A DNA stretch of 28,789 bases. It comes from CAIUSP01 sp040375675 (GTDB taxonomy: Bacteria > Actinomycetota > Thermoleophilia > Solirubrobacterales > 70-9). The number at the start of each line of letters is the position of its first letter. Positions within the stretch are counted from its first letter, which is position 1. Position numbers and translations under genes: made by a program. The notes under the pieces were generated by a model. That model ran no database searches and was not told the origin of the DNA. It saw only the letters and a program-made list of their open reading frames with translations. This document shows positions 17,316 through 24,682 of this stretch, piece by piece. The DNA lies in assembly GCA_040375675.1 (NCBI GenBank), contig JBEIRY010000017.1:1-28789 (forward strand), read 5' to 3'.

Positions 17316-17590
17316 GGACCGTGCACCCGATCTCGGAGTGAGGCTCTCGGGCACCATCGCTCGTTACGGCTCGAGCCAGGCTTGCCTGCATCACACACCG
17401 GCTTCTCGCTTAAGGCTGCTTCCTTCCGGATCTGACCTGATTCACGGACCAGTGCTGCGCAGGACCTGGCCGTCAACGCCTCCCGGGCGCGGGCGACACC
17501 GAGGGCTTCGACCCCTCCTTCAGGGATTCAGCCCCGCTAGAGCGGATTGCGGGTGACAGGGCACCGCTACCTCCCCGCCTAGCACGGTCC
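17316..17590 (-). ncRNA. ffs: Signal recognition particle RNA, large bacterial type
   Basis: RNA of about 275 nt that scaffolds Ffh for co-translational membrane targeting. The ends pair perfectly (GGACCGTGC at 17590-17582 with GCACGGTCC at 17324-17316). The 5' part carries the Alu-domain sequence: GTGCTAGGCGGGGAGGTAGC, then GGTGCCCTGT, CCGCAATCCGCTCTAGC and GGCTGAATCCCTG. The apical S domain has CAGGTCAGATCCGGAAGGAA then GCAGCC around 17440-17412, the Ffh-binding loop, with the closing helix GCCAGG/CCTGGC. The order and length match the Bacillus scRNA (about 271 nt). It lies between pdxH and dnaX, the position seen in scr-dnaX-ybaB-recR loci. Confidence 0.93.
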
Positions 17591-17630
17591 GATGCGAAGG
17601 TTAGAGACTGAGCGGCGAGAGGGTGCTGGC

Positions 17631-18257
17631 TCAGGGGCCGAGGCGCTGGATCGTCCAGCCGCCGCTTCCATCGGGCATGTAGGTGAAGCGGTCGTGCAAC
17701 CGGCCGATCCGCCCCTGCCAGAACTCGATCGCCTCGGGCTCGAGCACATACCCACCCCAGTTCTCGGGCCGAGGCACATCCTCGTCGTCGGCAAACCTCT
17801 GCTCCACCTCTGCAAGGCGCTTCTCCAACTCCTCCCGGCTCTCTAGCGGCTGGCTCTGGGGCGATGCCCAGGCGCCCAGCCGGTGCAAAGGTGGGCGTGA
17901 GAAGTAGTAGGCGTCTGAATCCTCTGCCGTTGCTCGCTTCACCTTGCCGCGGATCCTCACCTGCCGGTCGAGTTCCTTCCAGTACAAACACAGCGCCGCT
18001 ACTCCCTGACCATCCAGCTGGGCGGCCTTGTTGGAGTCGTAGTTGGTGTAGATGCGAAAACCATCTGGTCCGTGGCCTCTGAGCAACACCATGCGAGCGT
18101 CGGGCATGCCCTGCTCGTCGACTGTGGCCAGGCATATCGCCTCTGGCATCGGGACCTTGTCGGCCGCATAGTCCCACCAGGCATCGAACTGCTCGAACGG
18201 ATCGTCAGCCAGATCAGACCGGCTGAGCGTGAGATCGTCTTCGCGGTGGGCTGCCAT
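17631..18257 (-). CDS. pdxH: Pyridoxamine 5'-phosphate oxidase
   Basis: FMN enzyme of 208 residues that oxidises pyridoxine/pyridoxamine phosphate to pyridoxal 5'-phosphate. Recognisable are DARMVLLRGHGPDGFRIYTN, the FMN/PLP-binding YDSNKAAQL, ASPQSQPLESREEL, and the C-terminal PENWGGYVLEPEAIEFWQG with RLHDRFTY. The chain ends in RLGP where most family members end in RLxP. ATG 18257 is chosen over the TTG two codons upstream because a CATCAT box sits 9 nt before it; this box is weak. The gene is divergent from the 3D-domain protein and precedes the SRP RNA. Confidence 0.93.
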   Translation of the reverse strand: MAAHREDDLTLSRSDLADDPFEQFDAWWDYAADKVPMPEAICLATVDEQGMPDARMVLLRGHGPDGFRIYTNYDSNKAAQLDGQGVAALCLYWKELDRQVRIRGKVKRATAEDSDAYYFSRPPLHRLGAWASPQSQPLESREELEKRLAEVEQRFADDEDVPRPENWGGYVLEPEAIEFWQGRIGRLHDRFTYMPDGSGGWTIQRLGP

Positions 18258-18352
18258 CTGCAAGGCATGATGCCGGATACGAGGCGCGAGGGAGGAATCC
18301 CGGGCTTGACCGCGGAACTCTCTCGTATGGTGAGTGTTAATGAAAGCTAACG

Positions 18353-19171
18353 ATGGTTCGTAGGCCCGTCCACACCCGCCGCCTCACCTTGCTCTTTCTG
18401 GCGCTGCTCAGCTGTGCGCTGATCGCACCTCAAGCGGCTGGTGCGTCGATCAAGAAGACCGGCTGGGTCAAAGACGTGACCCTGACCGAGTACTACCCGA
18501 CGCCCGAGAAGTGGTTCGTCGGTGCCAAAGTCAACGCCCCCGGTCTCACCGACAAGCACCGCGCCGACTGGCTCTACTCGGCCTACGGCCTGCCGATGGA
18601 AGGCAGCGGGATCGGGCTCGATGGGAGGACTTATCACTACGCAGACGGCTACGACGTCCCCTGGGTCGGCAAGAACGGCAAAAACGACGGCACCTACTAC
18701 TGGCTGGATGTCGGTTGGCGCAACAAGAGGGGTGCGGTGACCTTCCCACTCGAAGGCGGCGGCTGGTCCAACGGACCCGAGGTGAAGAAGCGCTACGAGT
18801 CGCCGAAGTCGAAGGGAGTGCGCTTCCAGGTTGTGAAGTGGCCGATCGGTGCATCAGGGATCAAGTTGAAGTTCTGGCGCTCGATCGCGGTAGATCCCGA
18901 CCTGATCAAGTTCGGCAGCCGCGTCTATGTGCCCGCCTACCGCAACAAGCCCGGTGGGGGTTGGTTCGTCGCTGCCGACACCGGCGGAGCTATCGACGGT
19001 CGCCACATCGACATCTACAGGAGCCCTCCCAAGAAGAAGAGCATCGGTGGCAACTACTACCCCTCCAAGCGCATCTGCGTGGTACCGCCGAAGAAGGCCC
19101 TCGGGATCTGCGGCAAGGCCGCGGGTGGAACCGGCGGCAACCCGGGTGGCGGGGGCGGCGTCGGCACCTGA
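18353..19171 (+). CDS. Secreted 3D-domain (double-psi beta-barrel) protein
   Basis: 272 residues. A signal peptide covers about 1-31 (basic MVRRPVHTRR, hydrophobic LTLLFLALLSCALIA, cleavage near AAGA). The C-terminal domain contains SIAVDPDLIKFGSRVYVP (178-194) and WFVAADTGGAIDGRHIDIY, with the three aspartates D209, D215 and D220 that name the 3D family (related to MltA/Sps lytic transglycosylase barrels). Residues 40-160 are rich in Tyr/Trp/Gly and not recognised. The end is a Lys/Gly-rich tail. A role in cell-wall remodelling is likely by family. It is divergent from pdxH and lies just before the tRNA-Val. Confidence 0.8.
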   Translation: MVRRPVHTRRLTLLFLALLSCALIAPQAAGASIKKTGWVKDVTLTEYYPTPEKWFVGAKVNAPGLTDKHRADWLYSAYGLPMEGSGIGLDGRTYHYADGYDVPWVGKNGKNDGTYYWLDVGWRNKRGAVTFPLEGGGWSNGPEVKKRYESPKSKGVRFQVVKWPIGASGIKLKFWRSIAVDPDLIKFGSRVYVPAYRNKPGGGWFVAADTGGAIDGRHIDIYRSPPKKKSIGGNYYPSKRICVVPPKKALGICGKAAGGTGGNPGGGGGVGT

Positions 19172-19223
19172 TCTGCCGCCGGCCGGACTCTTCCGGCTAG
19201 CCTTTCCAATCTGAAGATCTCCC

Positions 19224-19295
19224 GGGCGCGTAGCTCAGCGGGAGAGCGCTCGCCTCACACGCGAGAGGTCGCTGGTTCGATCCCAGCCGCGCCCA
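19224..19295 (+). tRNA. tRNA-Val (anticodon CAC)
   Basis: 72-nt cloverleaf: acceptor GGGCGCG paired with CGCGCCC, D-arm GCTC/GAGC, anticodon stem CTCGC/GCGAG with loop CTCACAC (anticodon CAC, decoding GTG), T-arm GCTGG-TTCGATC-CCAGC, discriminator A. No CCA is encoded. A 9-bp hairpin follows at 19299-19334. Five degenerate copies of the 3' end occur over the next 7.6 kb, so this gene looks like the anchor of an integration hot spot. Confidence 0.96.
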
Positions 19296-19298
19296 TGA

Positions 19299-19334
19299 GA
19301 ACCGTCCGGTGGCAACCCAGCCGTCGGGCGGTTC
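19299..19334 (+). terminator. Hairpin downstream of tRNA-Val
   Basis: GAACCGTCC (19299-19307) pairs with GGGCGGTTC (19326-19334), 9 bp including one G-U, with an 18-nt loop. It could end the tRNA transcript. No U-tract follows. Confidence 0.45.
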
Positions 19335-19336
19335 GC

Positions 19337-19342
19337 TAGGGT
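19337..19342 (+). promoter_or_regulatory. -10 box of the first island gene
   Basis: TAGGGT with 9 nt to ATG 19352; leaderless geometry like that of the core genes. Confidence 0.4.
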
Positions 19343-19351
19343 CCGCTGACG

Positions 19352-19636
19352 ATGCGCAGCCTTACAGCCAAGTTCACCGCAGCAGTCACATGGGCCCTTG
19401 TCACGGGAGCGCTCATTGCACCCGCAGCTCTTGCCCGCATCAACGGCGGCGAAGGCCTTTGGGGACCGACAACTGACAAGGTAGTAACCAACTTCGGATT
19501 CGGGATCATCTTCCTGTTTCCCCTGCTTCTGGTCATCCTGAGCATCCTGCAGCACCGCAAGGAAGACCGCGAGCACGAGCATCTCGAAGCTCAGAGCCAC
19601 CGCGCCGATCTGGCCGAGTGGCAGGGCGGATGGTAG
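19352..19636 (+). CDS. Small membrane protein of unknown function
   Basis: 94 residues. A hydrophobic N-terminal segment (about 8-28, ending in ALA, possibly a signal peptide) is followed by a second helix (about 49-66, FGIIFLFPLLLVILSILQ) and a charged C-terminus rich in His/Glu/Arg (HRKEDREHEHLEAQSHRAD). I do not recognise a family. It overlaps the start of the crotonase gene by 7 nt, suggesting one transcript. Confidence 0.7.
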   Translation: MRSLTAKFTAAVTWALVTGALIAPAALARINGGEGLWGPTTDKVVTNFGFGIIFLFPLLLVILSILQHRKEDREHEHLEAQSHRADLAEWQGGW

Positions 19637-20403
19637 ACCCCCGGGTCACCTACGAGCGCCGCGGCTCATGTGCCGTGGTCACTATCTGTCGCCCTGAGCG
19701 GCGCAATGCAGTTGACGGTCAGACAGGCGATGAGCTTGAGGCTGCATATGAGCGCTGGACTGCCGACGAGGACGCCAAGATCATGGTCCTCACCGGACAA
19801 GGCCCTGATGCGTTCTGCGCAGGCGCAGACCTGAAGGCCATTGAGACCCTCCTGCATCGAGTCAACTCTGAAGGAGGGCCGGAAGGCTTCACTCGGCGCG
19901 TCGCGCCCAAGCCAACGATCGCTGCCATCGAAGGGTGGTGTGTTGCGGGCGGATTTGAGCTCGCGCTCTGGTGTGACCTGCGGGTAGCGAGCCAGACAGC
20001 GAAGTTTGGCTGCACCGAGCGCCGCTTCGGCGTTCCACTCATTGATGGCGGAACACAGCGGCTTCCGCGGGTGGTCGGCCTTGGCCGCGCACTTGACCTG
20101 ATCCTCACGGGTCGAATTGTCGAGGCGGACGAAGCGCACCTGATGGGTCTCACAACAGAGACTGTGGCAGCCGGCACCGCTCTGGACCGGGCGGTTGAGC
20201 TTGGCAACCAGATCGCCGGCTTCCCGTGGGACACGTTGCTCGCGGACAGAGAGTCAACTCTGGAAGCTCAGGGTCTTCCACTTGCGGAGGGGATTCAACG
20301 CGAAGCAAAGCGTGGTGCAACAACAGTCACCCTTGGCGCAGAGGGCGCCAAGCGTTTTTCCTCCGGCGAAGGCCGTCATGGCGAGGGCGTAGCCGGAGCC
20401 TGA
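19630..20403 (+). CDS. Enoyl-CoA hydratase/isomerase (crotonase) family protein
   Basis: 257 residues, crotonase fold, acting on a CoA thioester (substrate unknown). Oxyanion-hole segments are FCAGADLKA (62-70) and VAGGFELALWCDLRVAS (105-121). The glycine-rich motif reads IDGGTQRLPRVVGLGRA (138-154), with Asp where many members have Gly before GGTQR. The C-terminus EGAKRFSSGEGRHG is shared with a common enoyl-CoA hydratase subgroup. The start is ATG 19630, preceded by AGGGCGG; an in-frame GTG lies 12 nt upstream. Base use looks less GC-biased at third positions than in the flanking core genes, fitting transfer. It is the last gene of the first packet; its stop is 107 bp before site A. Confidence 0.85.
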   Translation: MVDPRVTYERRGSCAVVTICRPERRNAVDGQTGDELEAAYERWTADEDAKIMVLTGQGPDAFCAGADLKAIETLLHRVNSEGGPEGFTRRVAPKPTIAAIEGWCVAGGFELALWCDLRVASQTAKFGCTERRFGVPLIDGGTQRLPRVVGLGRALDLILTGRIVEADEAHLMGLTTETVAAGTALDRAVELGNQIAGFPWDTLLADRESTLEAQGLPLAEGIQREAKRGATTVTLGAEGAKRFSSGEGRHGEGVAGA

Positions 20404-20510
20404 GACGCGACGGCCGCAGCGGCCTGCGAGTGGTGTCCGTACTTTCAAGGCTGCAGGAAGCATTGGCATCAGGACGATGAGCTCAGCAAGGATTGATCCG
20501 CAGGCTCCGA

Positions 20511-20609
20511 GTAGCAAGCAGGTAACAAGCACCGGGCTTTCGGTAGCAACCCTGTAGCAATCACCCTGAATCGCCCGTCAGCGCGGCACTTCGAACCAGC
20601 CGTGCCCAT
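20511..20609 (+). repeat. Site A: heptamer-type tRNA-like attachment site
   Basis: Heptamers GTAGCAA at 20511, 20543 and 20554, then 29 nt, then the core TTCGAACCAGCCGTGCCCAT (20590-20609), which resembles the T-arm and acceptor end of tRNA-Val. Over the last 49 nt it agrees with site B at 42 positions by eye. An extra GTAACAA variant lies at 20522-20528. Confidence 0.8.
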
Positions 20610-20639
20610 GCCTGAACGAGTTGGAGGGTCTCACGCGAC

Positions 20640-20645
20640 TACGAT
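20640..20645 (+). promoter_or_regulatory. -10 box of the alpha/beta hydrolase gene
   Basis: TACGAT with 7 nt to ATG 20653; leaderless geometry. Confidence 0.4.
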
Positions 20646-20652
20646 CTAGGCC

Positions 20653-21447
20653 ATGCCGTCTGTGAGTACGCGAGCCGGGGAGCTGTTCTACGAGGAGAGC
20701 GGAGCAGGTGACCCTCTGCTCCTGCTGCACGCGACGCTCCACGACCACCGCGACTTCGACTCGATTGCGCCTGAGCTGGCGAAACGCCACAGGGTGATCG
20801 CGGTCGACTGGCCCGGCCACGGCGAGTCCGCTCCGGTCGGCGAGAGCTTTGACCTGAGCGCACCGCTCCTCGCCGACCTCCTCGAAGACGTGATCGACTC
20901 ACTCGGATTGGATCGCGTCAGCCTGATCGGCAACTCGGTCGGCGGTTTCGCAGCTGCTCGTTTCGCGGCCACCCACCCCGACAGGGTCAGATCGCTCGTC
21001 CTCGTCAACTCGGGCGGCTTCACCAAGATGAACCTGGTGAGCAAGTCGTTCTGCGCGGCGATGGGCACGCCACTGATCAACCGGGCGATCATGCCCCTCT
21101 TCATCCGCGCCTACATGAAGACCCAGAGCGACAACGACAAGCTCGTCGCCGAACGGGCGCTCACCAAGTCGCGCACCAGCGAAGGCACGCAGACGGCCGC
21201 TGACCTCTGGCGAAGCTTCGCCGATCCGCGCCACGACCTGACCGCACTCGCGGCGCAGATCACAGCGCCCACTCTCATCGTGTGGGGCAGCAAGGACACC
21301 GCGATTCCGCTGCGTGACGGTCGCCGTGCAGCCAGCCTGATCCCCGGAGCACGACTCGAAACCCTCCCAACCGGCCACGTCGCCTTCTCTTCCCAGCCGG
21401 ACCAGTTCCTCGCCTTGGTGGAGCCGTTCCTCAGTCAGGCCAAGTAG
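20653..21447 (+). CDS. Alpha/beta-fold hydrolase
   Basis: 264 residues. The nucleophile elbow is GNSVGG with S95, the acid is D215 (WGSKDTAIP) and the base H242 (LPTGHVAF). The VDWPGHGES segment (51-59) and a helical cap (about 125-195) fit the haloperoxidase/C-C hydrolase-like subfamily. Substrate is not predictable. It is the only gene of the second packet; its stop lies 6 nt before the first heptamer of site B. Confidence 0.88.
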   Translation: MPSVSTRAGELFYEESGAGDPLLLLHATLHDHRDFDSIAPELAKRHRVIAVDWPGHGESAPVGESFDLSAPLLADLLEDVIDSLGLDRVSLIGNSVGGFAAARFAATHPDRVRSLVLVNSGGFTKMNLVSKSFCAAMGTPLINRAIMPLFIRAYMKTQSDNDKLVAERALTKSRTSEGTQTAADLWRSFADPRHDLTALAAQITAPTLIVWGSKDTAIPLRDGRRAASLIPGARLETLPTGHVAFSSQPDQFLALVEPFLSQAK

Positions 21448-21453
21448 CTACGG

Positions 21454-21552
21454 GTAGCAACTCGCCCGCGTCGGCTGCGTTTCAGGTAGCAAACCCGTAG
21501 CAAACACCCCGAATCGCCCGCCAACACGGCTCTTCGAACCAGCCGCGCCCAT
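21454..21552 (+). repeat. Site B: heptamer-type tRNA-like attachment site
   Basis: GTAGCAA at 21454, 21486 and 21497, 29 nt, then the core TTCGAACCAGCCGCGCCCAT (21533-21552). The acceptor-side CCAGCCGCGCCCA is identical to the tRNA-Val 3' end; the T-loop is one base shorter. Just before the first heptamer GCTACGGGTAGC is palindromic. A 6-bp hairpin (GGAACC...GGTTCC) follows the core. Confidence 0.85.
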
Positions 21553-21631
21553 CAAAAACCAGGAACCTTGCGGGGTGGTTCCAGCCGGCCTCCGCCAATG
21601 GATAGGAGAGAGGCAGTAGCACCTCGTCTGG

Positions 21632-21637
21632 TACTTT
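21632..21637 (+). promoter_or_regulatory. -10 box of the DoxX-like gene
   Basis: TACTTT with 9 nt to ATG 21647; leaderless geometry. Confidence 0.4.
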
Positions 21638-21646
21638 GGACGCGTT

Positions 21647-22042
21647 ATGACGGTTGTCGCAATCGCTATCTCGGTGCTGTTGGCACTTGTCTTCGCCCAA
21701 GCTGGCCAGAACAAGTTCAGCGGGAGCGAACTCGCCGAGGTCTGTCCGGGACACCTCGGGATCACGCCCGGCACTTATCGGCTGGTCGGCGTGCTCGAAA
21801 TCCTCGCAGCGATCGGATTGATCGTCGGGGTCATTGCCGCTCCGGCGCTCGCCGCCGTCGCCTCGATCGGCCTCGCACTGCTGATGGTGGGCGCGGTGGC
21901 CCTGCACCTCCGGGCCGGTGACCCGTTCAGGATCGCGCCAGGCTTCCTCCAACGACGGGCGGAATCGATACGAGGCTGGCTCCCTGCGGCCGCACTCGGG
22001 TTGCTGGCGATCGCAAATGCCGCGTTGATCCTGACGGACTAG
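21647..22042 (+). CDS. DoxX-like small membrane protein
   Basis: 131 residues with four transmembrane helices (about 2-19, 43-64, 66-88, 108-129). The pattern VFAQAGQNKFSGS after helix 1 and LVGVLEILAAIGLI in helix 2 match DoxX-like proteins. Members are linked to quinone or sulfur redox chemistry, but no specific role can be assigned. It is the sole gene of the third packet; its stop is 14 nt before site C. Confidence 0.8.
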   Translation: MTVVAIAISVLLALVFAQAGQNKFSGSELAEVCPGHLGITPGTYRLVGVLEILAAIGLIVGVIAAPALAAVASIGLALLMVGAVALHLRAGDPFRIAPGFLQRRAESIRGWLPAAALGLLAIANAALILTD

Positions 22043-22056
22043 CCTGAACCGGCCGA

Positions 22057-22081
22057 TGGTTCGATCCCAGCCGTGCCCATG
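22057..22081 (+). repeat. Site C: tRNA-Val 3'-end copy without heptamers
   Basis: A 25-nt match to tRNA-Val 19273-19297 (T-arm through acceptor and the two bases beyond) with a single C-to-T change. Unlike sites A, B, D and E, it keeps the full-length T-loop of the tRNA and has no GTAGCAA heptamers upstream. It probably stems from a different element. Confidence 0.8.
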
Positions 22082-22214
22082 GCATCTGACCTAACCCGTT
22101 CTTGGTGACCTCTTGCCGGCATTCTCCAAACCGATTGACTGCCGGCGGGAGGGAAACCATTGCGCCAATGCGGTGTTATTTAAGTTGGATGACAGAGCTA
22201 AGCAAGAGAAGCCG

Positions 22215-23330
22215 ATGATGTCTCAGCGTTTTAGCTACGCCACGGGAGCGCTCGTGATGGCCGTTACCGTCGGAGTCTTGGCATTCGCGGCAAGCAGTTC
22301 CGCTCAGGCCGGGACAGTCTGGCTATGCAAGCCAGGCATCAAGTCGAACCCCTGTGCCGTGTCGATGGGCAACACGGCCGTCTACTCAGATCGAACCACC
22401 AAGAAAGAGACGACGGCAGTGCCGAAGTCGCCGCCCGTCGATTGCTTCTACGTATACCCGACCGTGAGCAACCAGACGACGGGAAACGCAAACTTGCGCA
22501 TTGATCCAGAAGAGATCGCCGTAGCCCAATCCCAAGCCTCACGCTTTCAGGCGAAGTGCAAGATCTACGCGCCTATGTACAGGCAGTTGACTAGGTCCAG
22601 CTCAATGCTCCATGCCGGAACCCCTACGACGCCTGCTGACATGGAACTCCCCTACACCGACGTCAAGGCCGCATGGAAGGAGTACCTCTCCAAGTACAAC
22701 AAGGGGCGGGGGGTCATTCTGATCGGGCACAGCCAAGGAACAGCCAACCTGACGCGCCTGGTGAAAGAGGAGATCGACCCGGCTTCGAGCGTTCGGCGCA
22801 AGCTCGTCTCGGCGATGCTGATCGGCGGAGCAGTCCTCGTGCCTGAGGGCAAGGACGTCGGTGGAAGCTTCCAGCACATTCCGCCCTGCAGGGCTGCCAA
22901 CCAGACACACTGCGTGATTGCCTACAACAGCTACCTGACCGCGCCGCCCGCGAACGGCCAGTTCGGGATCACGCTGAAGCCTGGGATGCGCGTACTGTGC
23001 GTCAACCCCAACGCACTAGCCGCCGGAGCCACCGGCTCGGCACTTCCCTACCTGCCAGCTTCGAGGCTAGCCCCAGTGCTGTCCGCAGCAGGGTTCGCCG
23101 CTCCAAGTACTCAATGGGTAAGCCTGCCGGGCATGTACTCGACCCAGTGCAAGTCGAATGCGACCCACACGTGGCTTCAGGTCAGCGATATCGGTCCGGC
23201 TGGTGACCCGCGTCCACACCTAACTCAGAGTCTTGGCCCGGCTTGGGGAATGCACATGACCGACATCAGCCTCAACCTCGGCTCGCTGGTCTCGCTGGCA
23301 GGCAAGCAGTCTGCAGCATGGAAGCCGTGA
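22215..23330 (+). CDS. Secreted DUF3089-like alpha/beta hydrolase
   Basis: 371 residues. A signal peptide covers about 1-34 (MMSQRFSYATGALVMAVTVG... ending AQAG). The mature part has the nucleophile motif IGHSQGTANL and a set of cysteines (CKPG, CFYVYP, CKIYAPMYRQ, CRAANQTHC, CVNP, CKSN) suggesting extracytoplasmic disulfides. VDCFYVYPTV and KIYAPMYRQ are typical of DUF3089, a lipase/esterase-like family. Translation starts at ATG 22215 or 22218, preceded by AAGAGAAG, so this gene uses a leader with a Shine-Dalgarno-like site, unlike most genes here. It is the sole gene of the fourth packet; its stop lies 7 nt before site D. Confidence 0.82.
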   Translation: MMSQRFSYATGALVMAVTVGVLAFAASSSAQAGTVWLCKPGIKSNPCAVSMGNTAVYSDRTTKKETTAVPKSPPVDCFYVYPTVSNQTTGNANLRIDPEEIAVAQSQASRFQAKCKIYAPMYRQLTRSSSMLHAGTPTTPADMELPYTDVKAAWKEYLSKYNKGRGVILIGHSQGTANLTRLVKEEIDPASSVRRKLVSAMLIGGAVLVPEGKDVGGSFQHIPPCRAANQTHCVIAYNSYLTAPPANGQFGITLKPGMRVLCVNPNALAAGATGSALPYLPASRLAPVLSAAGFAAPSTQWVSLPGMYSTQCKSNATHTWLQVSDIGPAGDPRPHLTQSLGPAWGMHMTDISLNLGSLVSLAGKQSAAWKP

Positions 23331-23337
23331 GCTACGC

Positions 23338-23436
23338 GTAGCAAGCCGGAATCAAGCATCTGCGTTTCTGTAGCAAACCAGTAACAAACACCCCGAACCG
23401 CCGGTCAACACGGCAGTTCGAACCAGCCGCGCCCAC
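23338..23436 (+). repeat. Site D: heptamer-type tRNA-like attachment site
   Basis: GTAGCAA at 23338 and 23370, GTAACAA at 23381, 29 nt, then the core TTCGAACCAGCCGCGCCCAC (23417-23436). It agrees with site B at 43 of the last 49 positions by eye. The first heptamer lies in the perfect palindrome GCTACGCGTAGC. Thirteen nt after the core, TGGTTCGAGTCAGCCG (from 23450) again resembles a tRNA T-arm. Confidence 0.82.
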
Positions 23437-23559
23437 TGCCAACCGAGGGTGGTTCGAGTCAGCCGGTGAACTGCGGCTTGAGCGAACGCAATCAGACGTA
23501 TCGGGTCACGATGCGCGCTGTTCCGCCGGCGGGGGTATAGGTCACGCGAACCGTGACCC

Positions 23560-24009
23560 TCACGCGTCCCCGCTGGCTGCCTCTTCGCGAGCCGCCTTGG
23601 CTGCCGCCCGAAGTTGGGCGAAGTCGATGACCTGACCGGCAGCCCCCCAGTTGCCGTTGGGTACCTCACCGATCAGGACCCAGACCCGGAGCGGGTCGGG
23701 CTCGCCGCCGTCGGCCTCAAGGAGGAGGTCGGTGACGTCCTTGACGAGCCCGGCCTTTCGCTCCTCGTTCATCGCCCCCTCCGGAACGGTGGCATTGACC
23801 CGGTAGATCGGCACGTCGGTCGGTACGCCCGCCCGGTTGACCATCCCTTCGGGCAGCTCGTGAAAGTAGACCCAGCACTGCTGCCGAAAGAAGTCGGTGG
23901 CCGGTACGCCTTCCCAGTGCATGAAGGTGGTGGTCAGCTTCTCGGCCAGGTCCTTGCGGGTCGGCTCGTCGATTGCTCCAGTCGGGTAGGTCACGTCTAG
24001 ACAGGGCAC
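23560..24009 (-). CDS. Tautomerase-superfamily protein with predicted Pro1
   Basis: 149 residues from GTG 24009. The chosen start gives Met-Pro, so Pro would be N-terminal after methionine removal, as required for catalysis in the 4-oxalocrotonate tautomerase/MSAD superfamily. AGGAG lies 7 nt upstream. Two similar beta-alpha-beta halves are visible (PCLDVTYPTG...EKLTTTFM and VPIYRVNATVPEG...VKDVTDLLLE), the usual duplicated tautomerase layout. It is the third gene of a minus-strand cluster after an alcohol dehydrogenase and a carboxymuconolactone decarboxylase-like protein, suggesting breakdown of a cyclic or unsaturated carbonyl compound. An in-frame ATG at 24099 would bury the proline and is rejected. 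Confidence 0.8.
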   Translation of the reverse strand: MPCLDVTYPTGAIDEPTRKDLAEKLTTTFMHWEGVPATDFFRQQCWVYFHELPEGMVNRAGVPTDVPIYRVNATVPEGAMNEERKAGLVKDVTDLLLEADGGEPDPLRVWVLIGEVPNGNWGAAGQVIDFAQLRAAAKAAREEAASGDA

Positions 24010-24064
24010 TTGGATTCTCCTATTCGGTTGTTCGTTTGTACTTGCTCGATGACGGGTTTCGGCT

Positions 24065-24682
24065 TCAGCTTTCCCCGGCTCCGTCTTCCAGGTCTTCAAA
24101 TCGGGTCGCCCATGGCTCCAGCGGAATCTCCGCGACGTTAATCACGTAGCTGATCGCGTGGTACCAGCCGGATGTGATGCAGAGCTCGATGATCTGCTCG
24201 TCGTCGAGGTATTCTCGCAGCCGTCCAAAAAGGGCGTCGTCGATGGTGCTGTCGCCGTGGAGGGCATCGGCCATCGCGAAGACGGCCGCTTCGGCGGGCT
24301 CCCACACCGGGTCCTCCGGGCTTCCGCTAACCGTTGACGCGAGATGCTCGTCGGTGAAGCCGAGCGGTCGGCCGAACCCCATCACATGGACTCCCCACTC
24401 GTATTCGGCTCCGGTCAGGGCGCAGGTGCGATGAATCATCACTTCCCGCAGCCGGGGCGGAACGAGCCCCTTGCCGAGGATTCCGGCGCCCAGCGGCCTG
24501 GAGCGGGAGGCGAGCTCCTCGTGGCGACCGAGCGTGCGGAACAGGGCGAGCGGCTCCACGCCACTGCCCGGCGGCATCCACTTGGCCAGCATCGCTTCAG
24601 TCTCGGGGTCGTATGGGGGCTCAAGTGCGGCGATCCTCGCCTCTCCGAGGCCGACCGGGATCTCAGGGGTCTCGTCGGTCAC
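24065..24682 (-). CDS. Carboxymuconolactone decarboxylase (AhpD-like) family protein
   Basis: 205 residues, all-helical. The core motif REVMIHRTCALTGAEYEWGVH is the CMD signature with E, C and H in the expected places, but the second cysteine of the AhpD CxxC is replaced (CALT), so peroxidase chemistry is unlikely. Such proteins act as hydrolases, decarboxylases or unknown enzymes in catabolic clusters. The start is GTG 24682, overlapping the ADH stop by four bases (GTGA). A longer open frame upstream to 25009 only shadows the ADH gene. Confidence 0.82.
   Translation of the reverse strand: MTDETPEIPVGLGEARIAALEPPYDPETEAMLAKWMPPGSGVEPLALFRTLGRHEELASRSRPLGAGILGKGLVPPRLREVMIHRTCALTGAEYEWGVHVMGFGRPLGFTDEHLASTVSGSPEDPVWEPAEAAVFAMADALHGDSTIDDALFGRLREYLDDEQIIELCITSGWYHAISYVINVAEIPLEPWATRFEDLEDGAGES

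Noticed and set aside
20254..20532. Minus-strand open frame with a hydrophobic start (LAELIVLMPMLPAAL), reaching into the gap before site A
   Set aside because: Most of it overlaps the crotonase gene and site A; no ribosome site or family similarity. A decayed gene fragment cannot be excluded.
21480..21551. Idea that the repeats are complete decayed tRNA genes (a GTAGC lies at the same distance from CCCA as in the tRNA)
   Set aside because: Outside GTAGC and the 3' end the match is at chance level and no D-arm or anticodon stem can be formed.
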